This document shows, one piece after another, positions 33,977 to 43,163 of a stretch of DNA of 64,000 nucleotides. The notes beneath the pieces were generated by a model. The model was not told the DNA's origin. It saw only the letters and a list, made by a program, of their open reading frames with translations, and searched no databases. Source of the DNA: Allobosea sp. OK403 (lineage in GTDB: Bacteria > Pseudomonadota > Alphaproteobacteria > Rhizobiales > Beijerinckiaceae); NCBI RefSeq assembly GCF_900113835.1, contig NZ_FOQV01000005.1:40796-104795 (forward strand). The letters are read 5' to 3'. The position numbers were made by a program, and so were the translations under genes. The first letter of the stretch is position 1. Each line of letters opens with the position of its first letter.

Positions 33977-36453
33977 TCAGCCGCATCCGAAAGCGGCAGG
34001 CCCTCGGACGGGAACACCGCGGTCACCTGCGTGCCGCGCCCGGGCGCCGAATCGAGTTCGACGCGTCCGCCATGCAGTTCGACGATCGAGCGCACGATCG
34101 AGAGGCCCAGGCCGACGCCGCGATGGTTGGAGCCGAGCGAATGGCTCTCGAAGCGGTCGAACACCTTCTCCTTCACCTCGGCGGGGATGCCGCGGCCCTG
34201 ATCGCTGACGGTGATCCGGACATGGCCGCCGCTGCGCGTTGCGCTGACCGTGATGGTCTGACCCGGCGAGGAGAAGCCGATCGCATTCGAGATCAGGTTG
34301 AACAGCACCTGGCGCAGCCGCTTGCCGTCGGCGCGCAACGGCCCGGTCTGCGGCGCGATCTCGACCTGCAGCTTCATCTTGCTGTCGGTCAATCGGTCGT
34401 GCAGCCCCGCCGCCGCCTCGGCGATGGTCGCGGCGACATCGACCTCGTTCAGCTCCAGCGTCAGCGCGCCGTTATCGATCGTGGCGAGATCCAGGATGTC
34501 GTTGATGATCGCAAGCAGCGCGCCCGAGGAGCGCACGATATGGGAGGTGTAGTCGCGCTGCTTCTCGTTCAGCGCGCCGATCGCCTCCGTTCCCAGCAAC
34601 TGGGCGAAGCCGATGATGTTGGTCAATGGCGAGCGCAGCTCATAGGAGACGTGGTGGACGAAGTCCTCGCGCAGGCGAGAGACCTTCTCCAGCGCTTCGT
34701 TCTTCTCGGTCAGGGCGCGTTCGACATTCACGCTCGCGGTCACGTCGGCAAAGGTGATCAGGGTCGCACCGTCCGGCAGCGGCGCCGCGGCGCAGTCGAG
34801 CACTGAGCCGTCGCGCCGCTCCATCCGGCAGCCATAATCCTCGCGCGCGTCGCGCACGCCGGTGATGACGCTGTGCAGCTCGCTCCAGACCTCGTCCTGC
34901 GGAAAGAGCGGCCGGCACAGCCTGACGATCTCGTCGATATGGGGTGCGGCGCCGGCAATGTCGGGCTGAATCCGCCAAGCCTGGGCGAAGGCCGGGTTGG
35001 AGAGCTTGAGCCGCCCGTCCGAGCCGAACACGGCGACGCCCTCGCGCAGCGAATCCAGCGTCTCGCGCTGGGTCCGGGACAGTGCGTTGAAGCGCGATTC
35101 CAGCGTGAAGCGCTCGGTCACGTCGTCGAGCAGATAGGTCACGCCGCCGCGCGGATTGGGGCTCGCGACGACATGGATGGTGCGCCCGTCGGGCAGATAC
35201 CACCAATCCTCGATGGCGCGCGTCGCGGTATAGGCGGCCTGCACGCTGGCTTTCCAGCTGCGGTAATCGCCGAGCTCGGGCAGGCGGCGCTCGGCCCGGA
35301 GCCGGTCGAGGATCTCGCTGTCGCTCGGCTGGCCGTCGAGGAAGTTGGCATCGAGTGACCAGAGCGTGTCGAAACCGGAGTTGCGGTAGACCAGATGCTG
35401 CGTGGCGTCGAACACCGCGACCGCTGTCTTCAAACGGTCGAGCGTGCGCACATGGGCGTCCATCTGGCGCTGCAGATCGGTCCGCACAGCCTCCAACTCG
35501 CTCATATCGGTGGCAATGCCGGCAAAACCCACAGGCGTCGGCAATTCGAGGATGTCGAGCGTCCGGCGTTGCCCGGCGACGACGGCCGGCGCCCGCACCG
35601 AGAAGATGCGCCCCTCGCGCCTAGCCTTGGCCGCAGCTTCGCGCTCGCCCCGGTCGAGCAGCTCGAGGCCGCTCTTGGTCGCCTCGGGGCCGTCGGTCGC
35701 CTCCACGGCGCGCGCATAGGCGGCATTGCACCAGGTCAGGCGTCCGTCGGCTGCGCGCGTCCAGGCCGGCTGCTGCAGGCCCGCCAATAAGGCGATCAGG
35801 GCGGAATGATCGGAAGAGAGGCGTTCCAGGTCGCCGCGCAAGGTCATGACCTGTGCACGTTCGCCGGTGACCTCGCGGAAGCGGATCACCGCGCGCCCGG
35901 CGACGGGACGGCCCTCGACATCGATATAGGGACCGGTCTTGGCGCGCAGCGTGAAGCCGAAGGCCTCGCCGCGCTCTTTCAGCGCATCCGTGGCGAGCTC
36001 CAGTTTCTTGGCATCGACCGGGGGCGCCCAGGCGCCATAGGCCAGCGCCAGTGTCGCGCCCGGCGCGCCGAGGAAGCCGCTGTCGCCTTCGAAGATCGGC
36101 TGGGCGTCGCGCCCGCTCCAGCTGACCACGACCTGCGGGTCGGCGGCGAGCAAGGCGGCAAGGCGGTCCTGATGGCCCCGCGCGGCCTCGAGCTCGCCCG
36201 CCATCTCGGTTTCGCGGCGGTGCCAGCGTCCCCGTTCGCGCACATAGATCAGCGAGGTCGTCGCGGCGAAGACGGTGAGGCCGATGAGCAGCAGCGACAG
36301 GCTCCCCGTGCTCAGCGTCTCCGTGTGCAGCGGCGCGAGCCAGTCGGCCTGGGCGAATGTCGCGGTCGGCGCCTGCGCGGCGGCGAGGCCGGGAAGAACC
36401 GCGTGGCTGCGCCAACCGCCGCCGCTTCGTTTCTGTCGCCTCGACCGTCTCAT
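33973..36453 (-). CDS. divL: DivL-like PAS-domain pseudokinase/tyrosine kinase (cell-cycle regulator)
   Basis: An 826-residue membrane-anchored histidine-kinase homologue: one membrane segment (about 45-65), several PAS-like domains, a dimerisation helix and a HATPase domain (NLISNAIGFSSPG, DQGRGIP, GVGLGLSIV). The H-box reads HHVSYELRSPLTNI: the phospho-accepting His is Tyr604 (codon TAT at 34642-34644), the defining feature of DivL, which controls the CckA-CtrA phosphorelay by binding DivK. ATG 36453 is preferred; the frame extends to 36612 but that part is unlike the family. It heads the tsaE-amgK/murU/addBA run. Confidence 0.9.
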   Translation of the reverse strand: MRRSRRQKRSGGGWRSHAVLPGLAAAQAPTATFAQADWLAPLHTETLSTGSLSLLLIGLTVFAATTSLIYVRERGRWHRRETEMAGELEAARGHQDRLAALLAADPQVVVSWSGRDAQPIFEGDSGFLGAPGATLALAYGAWAPPVDAKKLELATDALKERGEAFGFTLRAKTGPYIDVEGRPVAGRAVIRFREVTGERAQVMTLRGDLERLSSDHSALIALLAGLQQPAWTRAADGRLTWCNAAYARAVEATDGPEATKSGLELLDRGEREAAAKARREGRIFSVRAPAVVAGQRRTLDILELPTPVGFAGIATDMSELEAVRTDLQRQMDAHVRTLDRLKTAVAVFDATQHLVYRNSGFDTLWSLDANFLDGQPSDSEILDRLRAERRLPELGDYRSWKASVQAAYTATRAIEDWWYLPDGRTIHVVASPNPRGGVTYLLDDVTERFTLESRFNALSRTQRETLDSLREGVAVFGSDGRLKLSNPAFAQAWRIQPDIAGAAPHIDEIVRLCRPLFPQDEVWSELHSVITGVRDAREDYGCRMERRDGSVLDCAAAPLPDGATLITFADVTASVNVERALTEKNEALEKVSRLREDFVHHVSYELRSPLTNIIGFAQLLGTEAIGALNEKQRDYTSHIVRSSGALLAIINDILDLATIDNGALTLELNEVDVAATIAEAAAGLHDRLTDSKMKLQVEIAPQTGPLRADGKRLRQVLFNLISNAIGFSSPGQTITVSATRSGGHVRITVSDQGRGIPAEVKEKVFDRFESHSLGSNHRGVGLGLSIVRSIVELHGGRVELDSAPGRGTQVTAVFPSEGLPLSDAAE

Positions 36454-36800
36454 CCTGCGTCCGTTATCGTTGAAGGCGGCGGGTAGCCTGCCTGGCCACC
36501 CAAGCACGCTTAAGAATCGGGCTTGAGGCCGGTCGCTACGCCGTCCTCCTGGACCCGACGCAACGCCTGCCACCACGCCAACCACATCAGAGTGTCGATC
36601 CGGCCCATGCAAAGGGGCGGGCCCGAATCAGCCCCACTCTAATCGTCCGTAGACTCCGGCAGGAAGTGCTTAATGGATGGTAAATCGGGCGAATTTCGAA
36701 ATCGCGCCACAGATTTCCAGTGACCGTCAATCAGTAGGTGGCAGATCGCGCCGAGTTACTATTAGTAGTATATTTTGCGAGACTCGCACCTGTTCCGGAA

Positions 36801-36831
36801 AAGAAAAAGGCCCGGCGATTGCGCCGGGCCT
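36801..36831 (-). terminator. Rho-independent terminator of ahcY
   Basis: On the minus strand a 10-bp stem AGGCCCGGCG / CGCCGGGCCT with a 4-base loop is followed directly by TTTTTCTT. It lies 26 bp beyond the ahcY stop codon. The remainder of the 36454-36800 gap shows only AT-richer sequence around 36760-36780. Confidence 0.92.
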
Positions 36832-36856
36832 GATCAGATTTTGCCGATACCGACTG

Positions 36857-38257
36857 TCAGTAGCGGTAGAGTTCCGGCTTGAACGGGCCGGTCGGCGCCA
36901 GGCCGAGATACTTGGCCTGGGCGTCGTTGAGCACGGTGAGCTTGGCTCCGACCTTGGCCAGATGCAGCGCCGCGACCTTCTCGTCGAGGTGCTTGGGCAG
37001 GGTGTAGACCTTGTTCTCGTATTTGGCGTGATGGTTCCAGAGCTCGACCTGGGCCAGCGTCTGGTTCGAGAACGAGCAGGACATCACGAAGGAGGGGTGC
37101 CCGGTCGCGTTGCCGAGGTTCACCAGGCGGCCTTCCGAGAGCAGGATGATGCGCTTGCCGTCGGGGAACTCGACCTCGTCGACCTGCGGCTTGACGTTGT
37201 CCCATTTGAAGTTCTTCAGGCCGGCGACCTGAATCTCGGAGTCGAAATGGCCGATATTGCAGACGATGGCGCGGTGCTTCATCGCGCGCATATGGTCGAC
37301 GGTGATCACGTCGAGATTGCCGGTGGCGGTCACGAAGATGTCGGCGCGCGGGGCGGCGGCCTCCATGGTGACGACCTCGTAGCCCTCCATCGCCGCCTGC
37401 AGCGCGCAGATCGGGTCGATTTCGGTGACGAGCACGCGGCAGCCGGCCTGGCGCAGCGAGGCGGACGAGCCCTTGCCGACGTCGCCATAGCCGCAGACGA
37501 CCGCGACCTTGCCTGACATCATCACGTCGGTGCCGCGGCGGATGGCGTCGACCAGCGACTCGCGGCAGCCATAGAGGTTGTCGAATTTCGACTTGGTGAC
37601 GGAGTCGTTGACGTTGATCGCCGGGAACGGCATCCGGCCGGCCTTGGCCAGCTCGTAGAGGCGGTGCACGCCGGTGGTGGTCTCTTCCGAGACGCCCTTG
37701 ATCGCGGCACGCGTCTTGGTGAACCAGCCCGGATTGGCCTTGAGCTCGCGCTTGATCAGCTTGAAGAAGATCGTCTCTTCCTCATTGCCCGGCTTGTCCA
37801 GGAACTCGGCCTTGCCGGCTTCGGCCTCGGCGCCGAGGATGATCAGCATGGTCAGGTCGCCGCCATCGTCCAGGATCATGTTGGGCGTGCCGCCATCGCC
37901 CCAGGTCGCGGTCTTGAGGACGTATTCCCAATACTCTTCCAGCGTCTCGCCCTTGATGGCGAAGACCGGCACGCCGGTCGCGGCGATCGCGGCGGCGGCA
38001 TGGTCCTGGGTCGAGAAGATGTTGCAGGACGACCAGCGCACATCGGCGCCGAGCTCGGTCAGCGTCTCGATCAGCACGGCGGTCTGGATCGTCATGTGCA
38101 GGCAGCCGGCGATGCGCGCGCCCTTGAGCGGGAACTTGCCCTTGTGCTCGGCGCGGATCGCCATCAGGCCCGGCATCTCGTCCTGGGCCATGTTGATTTC
38201 CTTGCGGCCGTATTCCGCGAGGCTGATGTCCTTGACGATGTAATCGGTCTTCGACAC
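36857..38257 (-). CDS. ahcY: S-adenosylhomocysteine hydrolase (adenosylhomocysteinase)
   Basis: A 466-residue cytosolic enzyme that splits S-adenosylhomocysteine into adenosine and homocysteine, keeping methylation cycles running. Substrate-binding [15 protein letters not shown] (about 52-66), the cysteine segment [16 protein letters not shown] (about 81-96), NAD-binding [11 protein letters not shown] (about 254-264) and the C-terminal KPELYRY are all as expected for the long bacterial form. ATG 38257 gives [21 protein letters not shown] large palindrome 68-99 bp upstream is the likely operator, and a strong terminator follows. The location beside the PTS/ChvGI block is conserved in related genomes (established pattern). 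Confidence 0.97.
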   Translation of the reverse strand: MSKTDYIVKDISLAEYGRKEINMAQDEMPGLMAIRAEHKGKFPLKGARIAGCLHMTIQTAVLIETLTELGADVRWSSCNIFSTQDHAAAAIAATGVPVFAIKGETLEEYWEYVLKTATWGDGGTPNMILDDGGDLTMLIILGAEAEAGKAEFLDKPGNEEETIFFKLIKRELKANPGWFTKTRAAIKGVSEETTTGVHRLYELAKAGRMPFPAINVNDSVTKSKFDNLYGCRESLVDAIRRGTDVMMSGKVAVVCGYGDVGKGSSASLRQAGCRVLVTEIDPICALQAAMEGYEVVTMEAAAPRADIFVTATGNLDVITVDHMRAMKHRAIVCNIGHFDSEIQVAGLKNFKWDNVKPQVDEVEFPDGKRIILLSEGRLVNLGNATGHPSFVMSCSFSNQTLAQVELWNHHAKYENKVYTLPKHLDEKVAALHLAKVGAKLTVLNDAQAKYLGLAPTGPFKPELYRY

Positions 38258-38324
38258 GGGGCTGCTCCACTGCTGGTTCTAGAATGACGGGCGGGTCTTT
38301 AGCAGCGCGCGCGGCGGAGCGCAA

Positions 38325-38356
38325 TCAAAGATATAAAGATGTCTTTATGTCCTTGA
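38325..38356. promoter_or_regulatory. Large palindromic operator upstream of ahcY
   Basis: A 32-bp dyad centred between 38340 and 38341: 13 of 16 base pairs are symmetric. The core ATAAAGA / TCTTTAT is perfect and the outer TCAA / TTGA also pair. It sits 68-99 bp before ahcY and 130-161 bp before the divergent amidohydrolase gene. Size and position fit a dimeric repressor of methionine-cycle genes (for example an ArsR-type SahR), but the regulator is not in the window. Confidence 0.65.
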
Positions 38357-38485
38357 TCTGTTCGAGGACGAGAGTCGGCGACGCAGAGCGGATCCTGTTG
38401 GCCGGAGCTTTGCTGGGCTAGGAGGAGACAGCAGGGATGGCGCCAGATTCTGCACGACGCCTGCAACGCCACTTCGGAGACAGCC

Positions 38486-39835
38486 TTGTCCGCCAACGCC
38501 GCAGCCTTTCAGCTCCACCCCTTGCTCGACGCCGCCGTCATCGCCCGCGAGGCCTTCACCGTCTCGACCTTTGATGCCCTGCGCGCCCGGAGCCTCGACG
38601 GGCCGGGTGTGACCCGAACCTCCTACATGGCGGGCGAACAGGCAGCGCATGATCTGATCGCCGATCTGGCGCGTGGACTGGGCCTTGCCGTCTCGGTCGA
38701 CGCTGCGGGCAATCTGTCGGCGCGGTTCGCCGGCAGGCATCCGGAGCGCCCGGCCTGGATCACCGGTTCGCATCTGGACTCAGTGCGCCAGGGCGGCAAT
38801 TTCGACGGAGCGGCCGGGGTCATCGCCGGATTGGTCGCGGTCGCGGCGATGATCGACGCCGGACTCCAGCCGGATTGCGACATCGTCCTGATGGCGTTCA
38901 GGGCGGAGGAGAGCAGCGCCTGGTTCGTCGGGCGCCATGGCGGCCATTTCGGCAGCCGCGCCGCGCTTGGCCTGCTCTGGGAGGGCGAACTCGATAGCGC
39001 CACCCATGTCGCGACCGGCCGTTCGCTGCGCGCGATGATGAACGAGGCCGGTTTCGATGCGGCCCGCATCGAGGCCGGGCCACCGATCCTGAACCCCGCC
39101 GATATCGCGGGCTATGTCGAACTGCATATCGAGCAGGGGCCGATTCTGGAGAAGCGCGCGCTTCCCGTCGGCATCGTCACCGGCATCCGCGGCGCCTATC
39201 GCGCCCGCACTGCCAGGGCACTCGGCGCCTACTCGCATTCGGGGGCTGTTCCGCATGAGTACCGCCAGGACGCCGTCTTCGCGACGGCCGATCTGGTGAT
39301 GGCGCTGGACAGCGAGTGGAGCCGCCGCCGTGCAGCGGGAGACGATCTCGTGGTCACGGTCGGTAAATTCTCGACCGAGGCGGAATTGCACTCGATCACC
39401 AAGGTGCCGGGCCAGGTCGATTTCGCGATCGACATCCGCAGCCAGGACGTGGCGGTGCTCGACGGCATGGAAGCTTTTCTGCGCGCGAGCGCTCGTGACA
39501 TCGAGGCCCGGCGCGGCGTCTCCTTCGGGCTCGACCCGGTCGACCGGGCGACGCCCGCCTTGATGGATGCCGGGCTGGTCGCGGCGCTTCAGGCCAGCGC
39601 GAGCGGATTGTCGATCCCGTTCCTGACCATGGCGAGCGGCGGCGGCCATGACGCCCAGGATTTCGCCGATGCCGGCATTCCCGCCGCGATGCTCTTCGTG
39701 CGCAACGACAAGGGCAGCCACAACCCGGCCGAGGCCATGGAGATCGCTGATTTCATGCAGGCGACGCGCGTGCTGGCGAATGTCCTGCGCGCGATGACGA
39801 TGCCTGGATCGGCCCAGGCATGTCCGATCGGTTGA
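38486..39835 (+). CDS. M20 family Zn-dependent amidohydrolase (allantoate amidohydrolase / N-carbamoyl amino acid hydrolase type)
   Basis: A 449-residue peptidase-fold metalloenzyme. Dinuclear metal ligands are visible in GSHLDSV (His about 95), GGNFDGAAG (Asp about 106), MAFRAEESS (Glu about 140), ELHIEQGP (His about 213) and the late MASGGGHDAQDF (His about 387). The family hydrolyses allantoate, ureidoglycolate or N-carbamoyl amino acids in purine and hydantoin catabolism; which one is not decidable here. The start is TTG 38486, preceded by CGGAGACAG; no ATG is available near. It is divergent from ahcY and convergent with the HPr gene 7 bp beyond. Confidence 0.88.
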   Translation: MSANAAAFQLHPLLDAAVIAREAFTVSTFDALRARSLDGPGVTRTSYMAGEQAAHDLIADLARGLGLAVSVDAAGNLSARFAGRHPERPAWITGSHLDSVRQGGNFDGAAGVIAGLVAVAAMIDAGLQPDCDIVLMAFRAEESSAWFVGRHGGHFGSRAALGLLWEGELDSATHVATGRSLRAMMNEAGFDAARIEAGPPILNPADIAGYVELHIEQGPILEKRALPVGIVTGIRGAYRARTARALGAYSHSGAVPHEYRQDAVFATADLVMALDSEWSRRRAAGDDLVVTVGKFSTEAELHSITKVPGQVDFAIDIRSQDVAVLDGMEAFLRASARDIEARRGVSFGLDPVDRATPALMDAGLVAALQASASGLSIPFLTMASGGGHDAQDFADAGIPAAMLFVRNDKGSHNPAEAMEIADFMQATRVLANVLRAMTMPGSAQACPIG

Positions 39836-39842
39836 TGGCGAA

Positions 39843-40190
39843 CTACTCGCCCTCGCCGAACTTGTCGGCGACCAGCGCTTCCAGCGCCTGCAGCGCCTCT
39901 TTCGCCTCGCGCCCCTTCGCCACCACGGTGATGGTCGAGCCGATGCCGGCTCCCAGCGTCAGGATACCCATGATCGAGGTCGCACCAACCGTCTCGCCGC
40001 AGCGGGTCACGGTGATGTCGGCGTCGAAATTCGAGGCGCATTGCACGAATTTCGCCGTGGCACGGGCGTGTAGCCCCTTCTTGTTGACGATCGGCAGCTC
40101 GCAATAGAGCGCACCGGCCGGGATCACGGGCTCGGGGCAATCGCAATCCTCGTCGTCTTGCCGCTCATCCACCTGACTGCTCGTCTTCAT
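39843..40190 (-). CDS. HPr-family phosphocarrier protein (nitrogen-PTS NPr type) with N-terminal extension
   Basis: A 115-residue HPr. Phosphorylatable His41 lies in GLHARATAKF, and the regulatory serine targeted by HprK is Ser72 in ATSIMGIL. It accepts phosphate from enzyme I-Ntr and passes it to EIIA proteins. About 25 extra residues precede the HPr fold, with an acidic Cys-containing DDEDCDCPE segment. The 3' neighbour is 7 bp away and convergent; the EIIA gene precedes it by 11 bp on the same strand, so the two are co-transcribed. No EI-Ntr or transport EIIB/EIIC gene is in view, implying a regulatory PTS. Confidence 0.93.
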   Translation of the reverse strand: MKTSSQVDERQDDEDCDCPEPVIPAGALYCELPIVNKKGLHARATAKFVQCASNFDADITVTRCGETVGATSIMGILTLGAGIGSTITVVAKGREAKEALQALEALVADKFGEGE

Positions 40191-40201
40191 CTGGTCAGCG
40201 C

Positions 40202-40603
40202 CTATTTGCCAGCCAGAACGCGGCTGGCGACGGTGATGTATTTCCGTCCGGCATCCTGCGCGCTGGTCACGGCCTCGTCGAGGCTCTTTTCCTCGCGCAC
40301 GCTGGCGAGCTTGATCAGCATCGGCAGGTTGACGCCGGCGACGACGTCGATGCGGCCGGGCTCCATCACCGAGATGGCGAGATTCGAGGGCGTGCCGCCG
40401 AACATGTCGGTCAGCACGATGACGCCCCGGCCGGTTTCGACCTCTTCGACGGCTGCGATGATGTCGCGGCGTCGACCCTCCATGTCGTCATCGGGGGCGA
40501 TGGCGATGGTGGCGAGGTTTTTCTGGGGGCCGACGACATGTTCGAGCGCGGCGCGGAATTCCGTCGCCAAATGCCCATGCGTCACGAGGACGAGTCCGAT
40601 CAT
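40202..40603 (-). CDS. PTS EIIA component, mannose/fructose-type (regulatory, ManX-like)
   Basis: A 133-residue EIIA-Man domain. The phospho-accepting His9 is in VLVTHGHLA, followed by DMFGGTPSNLA (about 66-76), the family signature. In alphaproteobacteria this stand-alone EIIA receives phosphate from HPr and signals carbon/nitrogen status instead of transporting sugar. It lies between hprK and the HPr gene in the conserved order hprK-manX-hpr. A 110-bp spacer separates it from hprK, so an internal promoter is possible. Confidence 0.93.
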   Translation of the reverse strand: MIGLVLVTHGHLATEFRAALEHVVGPQKNLATIAIAPDDDMEGRRRDIIAAVEEVETGRGVIVLTDMFGGTPSNLAISVMEPGRIDVVAGVNLPMLIKLASVREEKSLDEAVTSAQDAGRKYITVASRVLAGK

Positions 40604-40713
40604 TCACTATGGCGCCTGGAGAGCGCGCGTGGCGCCCGGACAAGGTCGCGGTTTATGCGGCAGGTGCGAGATATGCGCAAGCCGGTGCGCTTAAAACTTG
40701 TCGAAATCCCGAC

Positions 40714-41175
40714 TTAAGGCTGATCCAGAAACAATTTTAGGGCTGCCAGGACCAGCCTTTCGTCGCCGGGGCGGCCTGCCAACCTGAGGCGCGGCAGGTC
40801 GATGCCCGCCAGACGGTCGACCAGATCCTCCGGTTCGGGCATGCGCGCCGGCTCCTCCGCGAGCAGATCGACGATCAGCCGGACCTGGACCGCCGGCAGA
40901 TGGGGCTCCGGCGTCAGGCCGAGCCCGCGCCGCTCGATGAGCCCTTCCAGCGGCGCGATCGGGCGGGCGAGCAGGCGCCCGGCTTGGCTGGCGATCTCGG
41001 TGCGATCATCGGCCACCAGCCTGGCGAAGGATCCCGCTTGCGTCGCGGTCGCAATCAGCGCCAGCGCCAGCGTCGATTTGCCCGAACCTGAGGGGCCGCG
41101 GATGAGAATGCCGGCTTCGCCGATCGCGATGGTGCTGGCATGGATGCGGCCTGCTTGCTCGCTCGTCGCGCTCAT
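40714..41175 (-). CDS. hprK: HPr kinase/phosphorylase, short alphaproteobacterial form
   Basis: A 153-residue catalytic-domain-only HprK. The P-loop GPSGSGKS (27-34) and LVADDRTE (about 53-60, with the Mg-binding acidic residues) are clear, as is the late GRPGDERLVLAAL. The N-terminal DRTGG-like domain of Firmicute HprK is missing, as is normal in this class. It phosphorylates HPr on Ser72, modulating the nitrogen PTS. It lies 5 bp after chvG on the same strand, linking PTS state to the ChvGI acid/cell-envelope regulon. Confidence 0.93.
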   Translation of the reverse strand: MSATSEQAGRIHASTIAIGEAGILIRGPSGSGKSTLALALIATATQAGSFARLVADDRTEIASQAGRLLARPIAPLEGLIERRGLGLTPEPHLPAVQVRLIVDLLAEEPARMPEPEDLVDRLAGIDLPRLRLAGRPGDERLVLAALKLFLDQP

Positions 41176-41180
41176 CTGCT

Positions 41181-42980
41181 TCAGGCCGCCAGCGGCACGG
41201 CCGGCAGCCGGACGATGAAGCGGGCGCCGATGCGCGGCTGTTCGCCGTCCCCATCAGCCGGGCCGAGGCGGTTCTCGGCCCGGATCGAGCCGCGATGAGC
41301 CTCGACGATCTGGCGCGAGATCGAAAGACCCAGGCCTGAATTCTGGCCGAAGCCCTCATTGGGCCGGTCGGTGTAGAAGCGCTCGAAAACGCGCTCCAGC
41401 GCGTGCGGCTCGATGCCGGGGCCGTCATCCTCGACGGTGATCAGCACGTCGGCCCCTTCGCGCGACAGCGTGACACGCACCGGCTTGTCGGGCGGCGAGA
41501 AGGAGCGGGCATTGTCGATCAGGTTGACCAGAACCTGGCCCAGCCGTGAATCATGTCCCATCACCAGGAAGCCGTCGCGCCCGCCCGGCCGCTGGCCGCG
41601 CCGCTCGGTCTTGAGCTCGATGCCGGCGCGCGCCTCATGGCGGGTCTCGTTCTGCACGGAGACGACGGCATCGAGGACCTGCCCGATATCGACCGGGGCG
41701 GCGTCGTTGCGGGCGAGTTCGGCGTCGAGCCGAGAGGCGTCGGAAATATCCGAGATCAGGCGGTCGAGCCGGCGGACATCATGCTGGATCACCGCGAGCA
41801 GCCGGCCACGCGACTCGCTGGATTTGGCGCGCGGCAGCGTCTCGACGGCGCTGCGCAGCGAGGTCAGCGGATTCTTCAGTTCATGGGCGACATCGGCGGC
41901 AAAACTCTCGATCGCCTCGATCCGGCTGTAGAGCGCCTTGGTCATCTCCCGCAGCGAGCCCGAGAGATGGCCGATCTCGTCATGTCGGCCGGCGAAATCG
42001 GGGATCTGCTCGCGTGATTTGACGCCCTTGCGGACGCGCTGCGCTGCCTCGGCGAGCTTGCGGATCGGCTCCGCGATGGTGCCGGCGAGCAGCACTGAGA
42101 GCACGATCATCACGCCGGCGGCCACGGTGAAGACCTGGAGGATCGCGTAGCGCTCGGAGGCGATGATGGCGTCGATGTCGCCGCCCTGTGTCGAGAGCAG
42201 CAGCACGCCCTTCAGCGCACGGAAGCGCTGCACCGGCACGGCGACGGAGACGATGGTCTGCCCGCGCGTGTTGACGCGCACGACGCTGGCCGGGGTGCCG
42301 TTCAGCGCGCGCGCCACCTCGGGATAGGACTTGCCGTTGGCGTTCTCGAAATCGTCATAGGTCGGAACGTCGGCCCGGCCGAGCCGATTGCGCAGCATAT
42401 TCCAGGTGCGCTCCAGCAAGGGCGGCTCGTCGGGCTCGCCGACGCGTGGCAGATCGAGCCGGAGCACGTCGCCGCGCGAATAGAGATTGCGCGAATCCAG
42501 CGTCAGCAGCCCGTCCTTGTCGTAGACCCGCGCCCGCGTCTTGGTCGGCGTCACCAGCCGCCGCAGCAGCGGGGCGACCTTTTCGGGGTTGATCGAGAAA
42601 TCGAGCGGGTCCTCGGCGATGCCGGCGCTCTCGCCGGCCTGCAATTGGAGCAGCTTGTCGGGGTCGATGGTGATGGTGTCGGTCTCGACTGTCGCCGAAG
42701 CCGAGATCGCGCCGGCGATGATCTCGCCTTGCGTCAGCAGGCTCTGCACCCGCGATTCGATCAGCCCCTCGCGGAACTGGTTGAGATAGAGGAAGCCGAG
42801 CAGCAGCGCGACGAGCCCTGCCAGGTTGAGAACGACGATGCGCCGCGTCAGGCTGGAGGCGGCACGCGAGGAGATGGCGCGCAGGCTGCGCCGGCCGAAC
42901 ACGGCCAGACGCTTGCGCAGCATGGGCGCGAAGCGCTGCGTGCGGATCACAATCCTGCGTTCGTCTTCGACCGTCGCCAT
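41181..42980 (-). CDS. chvG: ChvG/ExoS/BvrS sensor histidine kinase
   Basis: A 599-residue membrane sensor. A basic cytoplasmic leader is followed by a first membrane helix (about 47-65, VVLNLAGLVALLLGFLYL), a large periplasmic domain (about 66-275), a second helix (about 276-298), HAMP, and the kinase core: H-box AADVAHELKNPLTSL, NLIDNARSFSPP, EDDGPGIEP and GLGLSISRQIV. ChvG senses acid and envelope stress and phosphorylates ChvI; in plant- and animal-associated relatives the pair controls exopolysaccharide, motility and virulence. ATG 42980 (MATVEDERR) is preferred over 42989. hprK follows directly. Confidence 0.94.
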   Translation of the reverse strand: MATVEDERRIVIRTQRFAPMLRKRLAVFGRRSLRAISSRAASSLTRRIVVLNLAGLVALLLGFLYLNQFREGLIESRVQSLLTQGEIIAGAISASATVETDTITIDPDKLLQLQAGESAGIAEDPLDFSINPEKVAPLLRRLVTPTKTRARVYDKDGLLTLDSRNLYSRGDVLRLDLPRVGEPDEPPLLERTWNMLRNRLGRADVPTYDDFENANGKSYPEVARALNGTPASVVRVNTRGQTIVSVAVPVQRFRALKGVLLLSTQGGDIDAIIASERYAILQVFTVAAGVMIVLSVLLAGTIAEPIRKLAEAAQRVRKGVKSREQIPDFAGRHDEIGHLSGSLREMTKALYSRIEAIESFAADVAHELKNPLTSLRSAVETLPRAKSSESRGRLLAVIQHDVRRLDRLISDISDASRLDAELARNDAAPVDIGQVLDAVVSVQNETRHEARAGIELKTERRGQRPGGRDGFLVMGHDSRLGQVLVNLIDNARSFSPPDKPVRVTLSREGADVLITVEDDGPGIEPHALERVFERFYTDRPNEGFGQNSGLGLSISRQIVEAHRGSIRAENRLGPADGDGEQPRIGARFIVRLPAVPLAA

Positions 42981-43163
42981 AGGCCTCAAGCGCCCTGCTT
43001 TTCCTGAGCAGCCTAGCCCAAAGCCTTTACCCTGAAGAGCGTTTCGGGAAAACGCACCGCGAGGGACGGTTCAGTGAGCGTTGCCGCTGCGAAGTGGCGC
43101 ATCGGCGAAGACGCCGCTTCACGGCGCCCCGGGACCAGGACTGAAAAACCCGTCCCCCGATGC

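Noticed and set aside
36454..36612. N-terminal extension of the DivL frame
   Set aside because: The extra residues (up to a start at 36612) are basic and low in similarity; ATG 36453 gives a compact protein.
38258..38485. SAM or SAH riboswitch before ahcY
   Set aside because: I could not find the conserved SAM-II or SAH riboswitch cores; the symmetric DNA palindrome is a better explanation.
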